Part shown: positions 17,341 to 29,899 of the stretch, piece after piece
Layout of the letters: each line of letters opens with the position of its first letter
How positions within the stretch are numbered: the stretch's first letter is position 1
Source of the DNA: Sinohyriopsis cumingii
Lineage: Eukaryota; Mollusca; Bivalvia; Unionida; Unionidae
Direction of reading: 5' to 3'
DNA: 64,000 nucleotides
Assembly: GCA_028554795.2 (NCBI GenBank)
Contig: CM068827.1
Span: 71,583,809 to 71,647,808, forward strand
The notes under the pieces: generated by a model
Databases searched by the model: none
The model's input: only the letters and a program-made list of their open reading frames with translations
What the model was told of the DNA's origin: nothing
Position numbers and translations under genes: made by a program

Positions 17341-17653
17341 GTGTCTGTGTGTGGCTCTGTGATTTGGATTTTTAATGTAGCTTTAACCATTTTTCAGTCA
17401 TATCGCTACGATATCTGTAGTGTGCCAGTTTATAGTGATGTCTATCATTGGGGCATCATGCCGTAGACATGTAACGTCATGTCCTACCCAGTCACATGTT
17501 TCTGACACCAGGCCGACCAGTCCCAACACAAACGTCTTGATGCTGAGCGCCAAACGATGGAGCTGCTCGTATAATCTTTGGTATGACTCGGCCGGAATTC
17601 GACCCTCCCGCATCCGAGGCCGACGCTCGAACCACTTAGGCCACCGGAGTGGT
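17341..17653 (-). repeat. tRNA-derived SINE, family 1, copy A
   Basis: On the minus strand the head reads CTCCGGTGGCCTAAGTGG (A-box-like), followed by a B-box-like region with GGGTCGAATTCCGG-type sequence. The body is shared with copies B (31005) and C (44325), and a GT/CA-rich tail follows. An apparent 126-codon minus-strand frame here is only SINE sequence. No clear target-site duplication was found. Confidence 0.8.
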
Positions 17654-18474
17654 AGGATGGAGTTATACCAGTAACATAGAATCCACCCTTTAGAAAAGTT
17701 TGTATTAAATGTTAACTTACTGGAGTAAATAATCTCACCTCTGTTCACAGAAAAATGTGGACATAAATCGGTCTCCAAACTGAAAGAACGTTATTTAACC
17801 AAACATGTTCACGCCATTAAATAGGTCTCATTATGTCATGCGATTCCAAATTTGTCTGTGTCTGCTATAGTCTACTGTTCCAAATCGAATAACGCTAATA
17901 TCCGGTCCCAAATACATTACTGGAATATCTGCATCTATAATCATCCCTTCACATATCCAACAAGGTGTATACTTAGAGGTGAACTGATAGTGACACACTA
18001 TCGCTGTTAAATATGTCTCTAATCTAACTAAAACCTTGAGACATCATACTGAAGTTGCATATACATTCTGTGTTGAAAAAAAAATGCTGTTTGAGTCATT
18101 CTATTTAATCGAAAGGACAGTTGCTCTTGGAATTATAATTGTTAACATAAAACTAATACATGTTAATATTTATAGAACAGCGTAAAAACTGTGAGGACTC
18201 TTTTTTTACGCGCAACAAATGAAAGGTGCATCATTTCTGTCAGAATGAATGAATTTGTTTCTTCTTCTTTCACTCATGTTTCCAGTAAAATAAAAACTAT
18301 GTGATCAACAGGACATCAAATGGGTAATGATTTAATAATAATTTTATGAAACTCTTTGAATAATTTACAAGAAAAGACTTGCCGAGCAAAAGGTATTCAT
18401 TATTCAAATCCTTTCGTAAATTAAATATTATATTATTACCCAGCTCAAATCCTATATATCTAAAACTGAAACAA

Positions 18475-18555
18475 ACACACACAATTTAAATAGAGTTTAT
18501 CTACAGTGGAAGTACATACAAATGAAGTAATGGATATCTACAATGGAAACATACA
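18475..18555. repeat. Small outlier of the 37-40 bp minisatellite
   Basis: Two to three units (tatctacagtggaagtacatacaaa, tatctacaatggaaac) match the array at 16468-16915. They run into the (CATA)n tract. Confidence 0.7.
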
Positions 18556-18579
18556 TACATGCATACATACATACATACA

Positions 18580-18608
<29 letters not shown>
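18544..18608. repeat. (CATA)n microsatellite
   Basis: About sixteen CATA units. Confidence 0.95.
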
Positions 18609-18611
<3 letters not shown>

Positions 18612-18908
18612 ACTTACTCTGCAGCACAATAGTATTTTCTGGAAACCTAACGGACAATTCAACTAACCCTTAAGCACTGTTAGGAGCTGAATTTAAATTT
18701 TAGTCAACATCATATTCACCACTTAAAATTATGACAAAAGTCAGGGAGGCCAAACTCCACGCCCTCAGTCACGAACATGGCAAAAGTTTCCATTTGATCT
18801 AAACTTTTAAGAAAATTACACATCCATATTCATTAATGGTTCGGATGAGAAAAAGAGGTTTAATAGCTAAAAACACATAATTGTGAATGTTATTTTGATA
18901 TCATTTTA

Positions 18909-18909
18909 T

Positions 18910-19005
<96 letters not shown>
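18909..19005. repeat. (ATA)n then (TTA)n: trinucleotide inverted repeat
   Basis: About 13 ATA units switch directly to about 17 TTA units on the same strand. The tract is therefore a near-perfect 80-90 bp palindrome that can fold into a long hairpin. Confidence 0.9.
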
Positions 19006-19128
19006 CGGGATTATTAATTTTAAAAGCTTTCTGTTGAAATATAATCTAATAATGAAACAATATTGATATATGCATATTAATGCACCATGGTATTGGTATA
19101 TCAAATTGTTTTATACCAACACTTTAAA

Positions 19129-19313
<185 letters not shown>

Positions 19314-19319
19314 TAATTC

Positions 19320-22300
19320 AAATAGTTTGACCTTTTATTGTCGATGATAACGGGTAGTTCATTGCAAATGTTTCATTCTAAATGCATTCGAAAAAGAATA
19401 AAGGTTGAACTAATTAAACATAGCTAAAAGTATGCGCTTTTAAAAATAAAATAAACTGTATCCCAGCCAATACATACGTAGACTAATATAATGATATCTG
19501 CACAGAAAAGACTGAGGGTTTGCATATTTTGATTTTTTTTTTTTGTTGTAATTAAGGATACAAAGAGATCAGAGATGAGTTTATTCAACTTTATCATAAC
19601 ACTGAAATTACATGGTTACATAAATGATATAGTTATAAAATCTATCCGTCAATTCATGCATGTATCAGCATGCGTCCTTCCATATTGATATATATACACA
19701 CACACATATACATTTTTACGCATACACACAAACTCCATCGGTATATTTATAGCGATATTCGCGTGCACATTTCCTGACATAATGTATTTGACTCACACGA
19801 AGATCAGTTGCAACTAAACTAGGGATACAATACTAGCACTAGAAGCAAATTGGGTAATGCGTCTAGGATGGGTTCAGATATGTTCACGAGCAAACGAACT
19901 CCACTTTGGCTTGCAATGTTAAAACAGGAAGAAATATTCCCGTTAGCGTGAGTAATTTGCGGGTTTTATGTCGCTTGTTTACAAGTACTTTGACTCCAGG
20001 GAATCAACCAATGGTTGGTTCCTTTATACCAAGCACCACCCCCCCCCACAAACCCCCCCCCAAAACAAGCAAACACTGTATCAATCAAACCATCACTTTT
20101 TATATCTGCTTTTTAATTGCCCATTTTAATGATCTCGTGCTTTGAAAACGTTACTCTTTATTCTGCGATGAAACAATTTACATAAAGGTTCTGTAAAGAG
20201 TACTTTAAATTACTATGTTCTTGTCCCGTGTAATGCAAAGATATGTCGCCTTCTAAATTTTTTACTTTATTGCACATGACAAAACCAACTTCATCAACCA
20301 ATACTGCCAGCATCTTTATACATTTACACAAAGTAGTTAGTTGTTTTCTTAATTAATTACTCAGCGAGTCACTTGGTCAGTCACATAGTTGGTTAGTTTG
20401 TTACATGGGCAGGTCAGTATGAAGGCATATCAGATATTTGGTGGTGTTTACCAGGATGGTAAAGAAGTAAGTAGATAGACTGATGGATAGACATATCTAG
20501 ACGCTTCTTTGCCTTTTTGCTGCACAGAATAAGTCATTTATTAAGTTTGTCATCTAGCTTATTAGTTCCTCATCTTGTAGTTGCGTCTGTGTTTTTGTTA
20601 GCTTTTGGTGATTATGTGTTAGATTTTAGTGAGTCTGTGTTGGGAAGATATTTCTCTAATCAAATAATTAGCCAGTGTCTAGGATCGGACGTCATAATGA
20701 AAAAAAAATTCACGAGAACTTATGGTTGCATGGATTTGTTCCATAAAATGGACCCGGTCTAATTTCTTAACATGAGGAAATCTAGGTATGAAATCACTTA
20801 TAGAGGGAACGTCGAGCCAGACCCACGCAAGTGTTTTATTTGATCGTTAGTAACACTACAATATTTAATATTTAGTTAGTGATTGTTGTCATCCAATTAA
20901 GATTTGTTGGCGATCAATTAATTAAGTTATCTTATTAATTTACCAATTTGCATCTTTTTAAAACTGAATCTTTCTTATAGTTAAAGACATCATGGAAATT
21001 ATTAATGAATCCTTTTCCTCCTTTCCGCATTATTCTTTCATAAGTTTTCAAAACAATTACGAAGAATAATGATCAAGAATAAAAGCAGGTGCGCTCTGCT
21101 TTTGCATATCACTTTATCTATGTGCCCTATTGCTTCATATATCTAAATTATGATTCATAAACTTGCTTAAACGATGCAGTTCCAGCGTAAAGATACTCAA
21201 GATTCATTTGAAATCTGCTTATGGAGCAATAACAGATATGTTAAGCTGATATTTCATGACCAACACGATGATAGTGTGCATATTTTGCCAACTGCCCGTA
21301 TTAAAAGGGATTCTTTCGCCCATTTTTTGAAGATAATAAATACCTCAAGCTCAGCTGCTTTTTGTCTACATTAATTCTTGATTTTCATTTTGAATCACAT
21401 TACATCTATCCACACTGATAGTAACAAATTCACTAATTCTACAGATTCATTTCAGCTGATGCAGCTGCCAGACAAGCATTATCGCAAACAACAAAACATA
21501 TTTACTTTATCTGAATGAAGAGGGCAAATTTTTTACATAAGCGTAAAATTGAAAAGATATAAACAATTAGTGCACAGTGACTCAGCATTAGCAATTTCTC
21601 TGTCGCTCATGTTCTGTTTGGAAACACGATATCATGCTTTAACAATATTAGATTACCAAACTATCCATGTTAGTATCAACATGTAAACAAACTCAGTAAA
21701 ATTCACATTTGGCAGATTCCATACAGATCAGATTTTCTCACTCAAGCTTTTTTCTTCTTTTTAGAATGCTTATAATTTGTTTCAAACGCTTATAAATACA
21801 TTACTTTTAGGACAGAATGCAATTTTGCGATTTTTTCTTTTCTTTTTAAAACTCTTTATAAACACATACATTTTATACGCTAGAAATACGTCGCAAGTCC
21901 AGGTAATGCCGGAATTTACACTGATGCACTGATGCACGGTACACAACGGCTCCCACATAACATACTCGAGACACAACAATTTGTGCTGTTATTTCACTAG
22001 ATTATGGTTAACTTTCATTTGTTATTGCATCTGTATATTTTGAAAGCTTTATACAAAATGTTTTGAAGATGAACATATTCTATATTTGTGACAATTTTTG
22101 TATACTGACTTCATTTTCTAGGTGACTAAAACAAAGACCATACATATATCATTATTGCAGACGGGATGAGACTATTACGGCCCAGCCGCCATAATGTGCG
22201 GAAATAATGATACATATATAATCAAGGTAGGGGTTAAAGCAGGGTACAAGACACAGAGGTACGTAGCAGAAGTGCTGGGTCTGCGTAGTGGTCTCTTTGC

Positions 22301-22630
22301 ATGCTAAATACAACTATCAAAGGAATCGAATATCTACACTTTCCATTTGGTTGAAACCCTGTGCAGGGCACCCTAATTCAATGACTTGCTAGGATCACGT
22401 ATATGTTACGAATGTTAAATAAATGAACAAAGTCTACGTAAAAATGTAAAATGGTAATATACACTTTACTTGTGGAATAAGCTGAAGTTTTAAGTGACAT
22501 GTGACCATGTTACTATTTAAAGATGCATACTAATTGTTGGTCATTTCTTTCTCGCAAAGTTTACATTCAGCTGCCAAACACTGTTAAGAATCCCCAGTCA
22601 TATTATATGAAATATAATGCTGCCAATCAG
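19320..22630. other. Anonymous AT-rich DNA
   Basis: No gene or repeat family recognised. It contains a short C-rich stretch (20039-20062) and several frames under 85 codons without motifs. Confidence 0.5.
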
Positions 22631-22811
22631 GTCGCTTAATAATAATAATAATGATGACTTTGTTTAGCGCCTAATCTTTAGAAGCTCTAAGCGCTTTACA
22701 ACATTAAACAATACCTAAAAGATAAAAAGCATATAATAATATTACAAAAACAAACACCATGAAATTAGAAAAACATTTAAAAAAAACAATGTAGGAAACA
22801 TTATTAGGTCT

Positions 22812-24596
22812 TTAAGTTTGTTCTTGCAGTCGAAATAAGTGAGTTTTGAGAGCACTCCTGAATGTGATCACTGTATCTTTGTGTCTAAGTTCAGTGGGCA
22901 ATTCATTCAACGTTGCTGGGCCCTGGTATGCAAAAGAACGCTGTCCATATGACTTCGTTTTCATAGTGGGAATAATGAGTATACGATTGTCAGAAGAGAA
23001 GCGTATGTTTCTTGCTGGTGTGTACACATGGGTGAGATCGGATAGGCATGTTGGACTAGAGTCCGACATTGAAACGTAGCACAGAGAACAAATTTTGTGT
23101 TTGATTCTGGATTGAATGGATAGCCAGTGTAGGGTACAGAGCAGTGGGGAGGTGTGCTCTGATCGTGGTGCTCTAAGTATGATCCAAGCAGCTGTGGTTT
23201 GAACTTTTTGAAGTTTCTGGAGTAGATATTGAGATGAACCAGACATAATTGAGTTACAATAGTCCAGTCTTGAAAGTACTAATGAACACACAAGTGTTTT
23301 AGTGGCATCAGCTGAAAGATATTTGCGAATTGAGCTGATGCGTCTAAACTCAAGATATGCAGCCTTGCATATGTTCATGACATGTTGGTGCAATGTGAGA
23401 GTACTGTCCAGAGTAACACCTAGGTTTCGTACTGATTGTGTGAATTTAATGTTGGCGTTGCTGATATTTATTGTTTGAGGTAAAGGATGTGAATGAGAAA
23501 GTCTTTGTGTTGTGATCAGAATGGCCTCAGTTTTATCATCATTCATCTGCAGCTTGTTACTTGTCATCCATGATTTCACATCAGAAATGCACCTCTCTAC
23601 ACCTTGGATGGTAGCATCAACTTCAGTTGGGTGGCTAGATTTGTATATTTGGGTGTCATCAGCATACATTGGTGAGACACTGGATGATGATCTATGACAC
23701 TTGAGAGCGACTAAGTGTACAGAATGAAGAGAACAGGTCCAAGAACAGACCCCTGTGGAACACCACAACATAGATCAACTGGGCTGGAGTGTATTCCATT
23801 TGCAGATACAATTTGTGTCCTGTTGACCAAGTAGGACTTGAACCACAGTAAGGCTGTATCATAAATGCCAAATACATGCTGGAGACGGTGAAGTAATATA
23901 TGATGGTCTATTGTGTCAAATGCTGCAGACAAATCCAGGAGGGTGAGGACTGTAATTTTTCCGCTATCCAAAGCAGAGAGAATGTCATTAACTACTTTTA
24001 GAAGAATAGTTTCAGTACTGTGGCAAGGGCGATATGCAGATTGTACACTGCTAAAAAGACTGGGATATAACAACCTTTTCTAAGATTTTTTATTTGAATA
24101 GGAGATTAGAAACTGGGCGGTAGTTCTTTAAATCGTTATGGTCTAGTGTTGGTTTCTTCAGCAGAGGCTTTACAATGACAGTTTTGAAAAATGATGCGAA
24201 TTCCCCGGATAAGAGAGAGGTATTAATAACATCAGTTAGTGAAGGCAATACTGGATCTAAGCACTCAAGCAGCAGTGATGTTAGAATTGGATCAAGTTCA
24301 CATGACTTTGGTGCACTCTTCATCAGGATTGTACGCACAAAATCCATAGAGACAGGTTCAAATGCTGCTAATGGTTGCCGCTCAAATTCTGTATCCCAAC
24401 TGTATGGTGACGACGAGTCAATTGAAATTGTGGTGTCAAGCTTATCTCTAATGGTTTGTACTTTGTCAAGAAAGAAATTTGCAAACATGTCCGGAAAGTC
24501 TACTGGAGAGAAGGTAGCTGGAAGTGGTGTTGATTTGTTCCTTGACATTAGCTTGTTAGTAATCTCGAAGAGCTCTTTGCAGCTGGAACTTTCCAT
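22812..24596 (-). pseudogene. LINE B reverse transcriptase region
   Basis: Three overlapping or adjacent frames carry one reverse transcriptase. 24596-24090 has the linker and finger region ending in NYRPVSNL. 24073-23711 has the HSTET block, palm motif A (LLDLSAAFDTIDHHILL) and GVPQGSVLGPVLF. 23771-22812 has the catalytic MYADDTQIY, the DKTEAILI block, and a C-terminal region with 'RLDYCNSIM'. The frame steps between the pieces (24090/24073 and 23771/23711) are single frameshifts. Sequence motifs fit the L2/CR1/Rex1 group. Exact clade assignment needs a phylogeny. Confidence 0.9.
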
Positions 24597-24608
24597 GATC
24601 TTAGTAGT

Positions 24609-25928
24609 TTAGTGGGCTGATTTCGCTGCATGGACTATATTTGTGACATTCTTCTTAGCGACTTCATAGATTTGCTTATGAATAGTGAGTCTGGTGGAAA
24701 GCCAGAGCTTCTGACCTTTACGGCGGTCTCTTTTAGCAGTGCGAAGCTGGTCCCTAACACTGCTATACCATGGAGAACACTTTTTAATTGATACTCTGCA
24801 CTTGGTAGCTGGGGCATGTTTGTCAAGCAATGAACGCAGACAGTTATCGAGTTGTTCTGCGGTAGGAGGTAAGCAAGTTGTTAGGTTATCTTGGATGTCG
24901 TGCATTAGTTTGGTTCTATTTATCATACGGAGTTTTCTCTTAGTAGCAGATAAAGGTGGAGGGTTAGTGACTGATACGTCAAGATGGTATATAATGCAGA
25001 GGTGATCTGATGCAAGGTTATGAGATACAAGAGAGGACCTTAGAATGTTATCATCAGGTCTATGAAGAATCCAGTCTAAAATGTGACCATGTTTATGGAT
25101 GGGTTGGTTAACTGACTGTTTGAGGTTGAAAACATTACTGGAATCTATGAGTTTTGATGTATTTGAGTTTCCGGGACAGTCAAAGTGAAAGTTGAAATCT
25201 CCAAGAATAATCAGGTTGCCACCTATCGAATTTCCATAGTCCAGGAGATTCGGAAACTGCTCCAAAAAGAGAGAGTCAGCCAGCTTGTTTTTTCTACTAG
25301 GAGGAGGGCGGTATAGGCAGAAACAATGGACTGACCTTTGCTTCAGTGTGAGTGTGGTTTTGACTAGTTTAAACGATGTGTGGTCGAAATTGAATGTTGT
25401 GGTGTAGTTAAGACGTTTTATCATGGAGTTCTTTGTGATGACAGCAATTCCACCTCCGCGAGAGTTACGGGCGAATGACTTGATGGAGTAACCAGTGGGT
25501 GTTAGATTCGCACACTTGGGCTCATCGCCTGATGTTATTAGCCATGTTTCTGTCAGGAAAAATATGTCAACATTTTGGGCGTTGATAAAATTAACTATTT
25601 CTGTACGCTTTTCCTGTGGTCCTACTGACTGGGCATTGAATAATGCAATGCGCAGAGGTATTTCTTGGATAGCTGACACAAAGGTTGACGAATTAATAGG
25701 GATTTGAATTAGGTTATCTAAATTAACGGTCGAATTGTTTTTAAATGGTTGTGCCGAAATAAGGAAGATAACTGGGATTCTTCTTCCTGTTCTACGCCGG
25801 CCAGCTTTGAAACAACGTTTCTTTTTTCGCTTCTGTTTACATTTAGGTAATGATGAATGTAGTCCGAGTTCGTTTAGTCTAGAGCACAATGTAGTGTGGA
25901 GAGCCAAGGAGTGATCATTTAAAGCCAT
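24609..25928 (-). pseudogene. LINE B endonuclease region
   Basis: A 439-codon open frame. Residues 1-60 are basic (KQKRKKKRCFKAGRRR). From about residue 93 comes an APE-type endonuclease: LRIALFNAQSVG, DIFFLTETWL, a RGGGIAVI block, IILGDFNFHFD, GHILDWIL and a terminal ASDHLCI block, i.e. the usual catalytic Asn, Glu, Asp/Asn and His positions. This domain nicks target DNA to start target-primed reverse transcription. The frame ends at a stop at 24609-24611. The next 168-codon open stretch (24596-24090) continues in the same frame, so the stop is a nonsense change inside the original long ORF. Confidence 0.9.
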
Positions 25929-25990
25929 CTTGTCTTAACTTATAAGTGACACAGATGATTGAATAATACTTGTCCGCTTCCCAGGTTTTA

Positions 25991-26630
25991 GTTTCCGATA
26001 TCGCTAGGTGAAAAAGTTACTAACTTGTACAAAGAGAAATATTTATATTTGAATTGTTGAATAAGACTTGAAATATTTATCACTTGTTTGACTTGAATAT
26101 TTTGTGATGGAAAGGTATCATTGTGTCACAGAATTAGGCAAAAAAATAATTTGGTTTTGCCTTAGAACTATTTGACTATTTCTTGTTGTACATGCGTACA
26201 ACGTTATCTAGGGTGAATAAGTGTTTTTCCAGGTAAGCGACTGTACTAACATGTACCTCGCCAGAAATTACTTGCGACGAAGGGACATTAATAACATGAT
26301 ATGCACGGGTATTTTACCCTGACTTTTGCTCACTCTCCTATGGATTTAAGTTAGATTGATTTCTAAACCGACACTGGTCGTTTTGGATCACGTCAAGGAG
26401 TGTATGCTCTCCATTGTTCTCCAGCCATAGGGGTAAGTGTTAAATTTACATTTCATTTGATATGCGAAGCTTATTTGGTTTGTTATGTCTTATCGCGCAA
26501 TAATGCATTTATTACAATGCAGATTTGAACTTTGTATTACAAGTCACTATTAGAGGTTAATGTATTAGCATATATCTAGAGATTTTACAGAAACTATTAT
26601 TATGACCAATTTGGTTTTATTGTAGCTGAT
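25991..26630. other. Anonymous DNA, possibly LINE B 5' UTR
   Basis: No motif recognised. Its only argument for belonging to LINE B is position directly upstream of the ORF start. Confidence 0.4.
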
Positions 26631-26770
26631 TGTGACTGTCGCTGTGATTGTGACTGTCACTGTGGTTGTGACTGTGACTAAGACTAGAGCTGACTAGAGT
26701 TTACTAGAGATGTCTAGAGCTATCTGAAGCTGTTTAGAGCTGTCTGGAGTTTCCAGAGTATTTAAGGCTG
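26630..26770. repeat. Short TGTGACTG and CTAGAG(C/T)T minisatellites
   Basis: Two adjacent short arrays: 'tgattgtgactgtcgc...' units of about 6-12 bp, then 'gactagagctgactagagtt' and related 10-12 bp units. Confidence 0.7.
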
Positions 26771-27010
26771 CGTGCTGTCGATACGTATGTATGTATGTAC
26801 GTATGTCTGTACCACGGACGTAGACGTAGTGAATTCAAAAAGGTGTTGTATGCTGTCTGTACGTGTATACGTATGACTGTACATGTGGTGGATCCATAAA
26901 GGGTGCGAGTGGCCGATGAGAGTGTGGGCCAACCCAAGGAATCGTGCGACTGTACAAGGGGTCTAGAAGCATACGTTTGGTTCAGTTATTGTTCCAATTG
27001 CATTTTTATG

Positions 27011-27130
27011 TTCATAAGATTATTTTGAATCTTAGTTGTGTTCATAAGATTATTTTGAATCTTAGTTGTGTTCATAAGATTATTTTGAATCTTAGTTGTG
27101 TTCAAAAGATTATTTTAAATCTTAATCGGA
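27011..27130. repeat. Four exact-spaced 30-bp tandem repeats
   Basis: Units start at 27011, 27041, 27071 and 27101. The first three are identical and the last has several changes. Because 30 is a multiple of three, the plus-strand frame encodes the decapeptide VHKIILNLSC repeatedly. There is no sign that this is a real protein. Confidence 0.9.
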
Positions 27131-27432
27131 GTTCATATTTGAGATTATGTGAATCTTTCTTGTATGTATAATACTGTTTGAAAACGTATCTGCAGTCCAT
27201 GAGGTTTCTTAGATCTGTACTTCATATTGATTTCATATTTTTGGGTTATTTTCAATGAGTGAATGTTGTGTAGAGTGATTGGGTCAATCGTATGTTGAGA
27301 GCGTGAGAGAATCATTGTATTTTTACATCATATATTTTTTCTTTGTTAATTTTCATAAATTTCCATCTTTCTCATATTGTGTTTGTCTTATTCATTTAGT
27401 CCAAAAACCCACTCGGTTTCTATTCTGCGACT

Positions 27433-27517
27433 CATTGGTCCGTCCAAATTGTATAGGAAGACGTCATTGGTCCGTCCAAAGTGTATAGGAAGACGTCATT
27501 GGTTCGTGCAAACTGTG
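27433..27517 (-). promoter_or_regulatory. Tandem CCAAT / TGACGTC-type repeats
   Basis: Three 32-bp units start at 27433, 27465 and 27497. On the minus strand each contains ACCAATGA. The two between units read CCAATGACGTCTTCC, i.e. a CCAAT box joined to a CRE-like TGACGTC. About 30 bp to the right lies AAAATGGCGCG (27543-27553), a YY1-like site. The composition resembles a proximal promoter, but no gene is recognised on either side. Confidence 0.35.
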
Positions 27518-28474
27518 ATTAAAGCTCGACACCACCCCATGGAAAATGGCGCGATAGAACTGCACATGCACCATCGCAACAAAGTCACCACTGCAGGAAC
27601 AAATAAGGGAAATATCTTTGTTTTTATAACAAAAGTTGAAGTTTTACTGAATAAAGACATTTTTTTTATCATGGATATCGGTAATAATACAATTACCTGA
27701 TCATGGCTCCAACACATAAATCTGTCGATTACACGTTTTTAGCAAGTTAGATAAGTGGTTACTTAGTTATGTAAGTAGATGGGTAGGTAAGAAGTTCGCG
27801 AATCCCTGAATCTGAGAGAGGGAGAGATTATCTGGATTGTTTGCAAGTATTTAGAAAATGCGTTTGTTAGTAACCATGGCGATAAGTTTGTTATCTTAAT
27901 TTATATTTATTGCAATCATTTATTGTATTTAGTAGGTGAAAAAGTTGACCATTGCTTTGTAGGAAGAAAATTAATCAATGTAACAATCAATTTCTTATGA
28001 AATTTAAAATGTATTCTCTCAAAAATCCATTTATACCGATGTAACGAAATTGCTGATTGAAGCTCCTAACTTTGTGCCGTCCAAATCCACTCCAACAGTC
28101 CACTTCATTTTATTTATCTTTCGGAAAACCTTGGTGTTGCGAACCGACAAAAGTATTTGTATTATTCTCGGTAACTTAGCAAACATTCTTAAATGCAACC
28201 CATATTGCAAATAAAGTCATTGTTAATACACTTAAATGTTTCAGCAATTGGCTTCATAGAAAGGTTTGAGGGAACAGTAGAATTAACGTCGTTTCTCGCT
28301 CAACTACTTGTGTGTTTGAGCGGATTGTCTATAAAATATTTGGCTTAATTCGTTTTTTATATATTTGTTTAAGCCATTTTATAATGTTTTTATTTTAGTA
28401 TTTTGAAATTGATTAAGTGAATATAAAATGGCTTTGTAATGACAAAAGGAATACTGACTTACACCATCAATATC

Positions 28475-28590
28475 TTACATCGAAATCTTGCCTATCCTAG
28501 ACGAACTCTACGCTGAACCAACTGTTGACGCCTGTAGCAAAACTATAGATGGCCTAACAAACGAAACATCTTCCGCTAAATAACACGTTG
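28475..28590 (+). pseudogene. LINE relic (LINE C): N-terminal reverse transcriptase piece
   Basis: The plus-strand frame PILDELYAEPTVDACSK followed by TIDGL matches the pre-palm region of a LINE RT family (the pattern P-[ILV]-LDEL-x2-x-PT-x2-E/A-x-SKAI-x2-L). It is short and ends in a stop soon after. The downstream half of the same type of element is at 29900-30330. Confidence 0.5.
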
Positions 28591-28599
28591 CGTCAACAC

Positions 28600-29890
28600 G
28601 TAATTAAACAAGAATCAACGTATGTAACTTGCAAACAAAAGAGAGATTCACTCACAGAGCGTTACCTGAATATTAATTTTATTACAGAACATATGCAACG
28701 TTTGGCGTCCAGTTGATTATCACAGAGTATTTCAGGTTCTACACCTCTTGACAAATAGTCAAGGAGCCATTACAAATAGCACGCTCCTAACAATCCGCTG
28801 ATGGATCCCTCAAAAGCCTCCGTATTCCTTGCAGACCCGTTGGTCCCGAAATTTCGGTCCCTCACCGCGAGTGAACCACAACCATCCTCTGAATTAACTT
28901 CACTATTGACAGCAGCATACAGACTGTAGGAAACCCGATAGAGCTCTACGACTCCCCATCCCAAAGGAGCTAAAAATATAATGCCTCGAACCGTGCAGTG
29001 CACGAGACACAGTTTGGCAGGAATGCCATGATATACGTTAAGCATGCGAGCACATGAATTTGTTTCGTTACAAATTAATTCATTTCATAATAGATCATTT
29101 TCATCCATTAATATATTCATAATATAAATGAATTCAACTTGTCTGGTCAGCTATACAATGGCCGACTTGAAACAGACGATAGTCTATCAGATAGCATGGA
29201 GCTATATGAAGTATGTCTGACTATCTGTAAAAAAAAGAATAAAGTACGAAGCATACCATATATCAAACAATTTAATACAGAACACTGATAGTGAAAAATT
29301 AATTGAATTTCTATTTCACATACCTCAACAGCTGGAGATTGCTCCCGTAGAGGTTATTGGTGTATGTATTTTCCAAAATACAAACAATACAATCTAGATC
29401 GTATGACCTACTGGCTTTTTGTTCGTTCCGGATGCGATCCGTAAAGTGGACGGCATCCTGAAAAAACGCGCTGCATTGTGATAATACTCATAATATAGTT
29501 AAACTTTGCTCTGAACTCAACGGCCAGAGAGCTTAAAGTACTCTGTTTTCTCACAGCGAGCACTTTGCTCATGCAGCAATGGGTAAATCGAATTCAGTAT
29601 TTTGAAACAGATAACGACGAAAATAAACCTCCCTCAGGTGACGCTCTACGCGGTAAGCTAGCCCCAGTACATTTTCGTTCATAAAAATTAAATACACAAA
29701 ATTACGTGACAAAGATGTTTGCTCGATCGGCCATGAACATGATTCAGACCGTTGTGAATCAATTCTACCCTGAGTCACAATGATGTTTCACTCGCTCCTT
29801 TTATATTAGAGGTCTACTAGCTCCTGCTGAAATATGCATACGTCTGATCATCCAACATACTCTAGATTTACATAAAGTCAGTTGGAAAAC
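28600..29890. other. Anonymous DNA between the two LINE C pieces
   Basis: Does not read as LINE sequence in any frame I could follow. It may be a later insertion or a rearranged segment. The minus-strand 91- and 69-codon frames have no motif. Confidence 0.4.
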
Positions 29891-29899
29891 CGTGCAACC

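Larger units (their letters stand above)
22636..25990 (-). mobile_element. LINE B: nearly full-length CR1/L2/Rex1-group non-LTR retrotransposon
   Basis: On the minus strand this element reads a basic N-terminus, an APE endonuclease, a linker, reverse transcriptase with all core motifs, a C-terminal region, and a 3' UTR. The 3' UTR ends in GTAAAGCGCTTAGAGC, GGCGCTAAACAAA and an (ATT)n tail at 22642-22656, a tail type familiar from L2/CR1-like elements. One internal stop and two frameshifts break the reading frame, so it is inactive but young-looking. The 5' boundary is uncertain. The first Met is at 25928 and the 5' UTR may extend beyond 25990. Confidence 0.9.

Noticed and set aside
17398-17778. 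126-codon minus-strand frame as a gene
   Set aside because: It lies almost wholly inside SINE copy A, and the same sequence is broken in copies B and C.
22145-22225. Possible small inverted repeat around tatatcattatt ... aataatgatacatata
   Set aside because: The arms match well over only about nine bases and the rest is AT-rich, too weak to call an element.
24175-24612. 145-codon plus-strand frame
   Set aside because: Antisense shadow of the LINE B reverse transcriptase, which has all expected motifs on the other strand.
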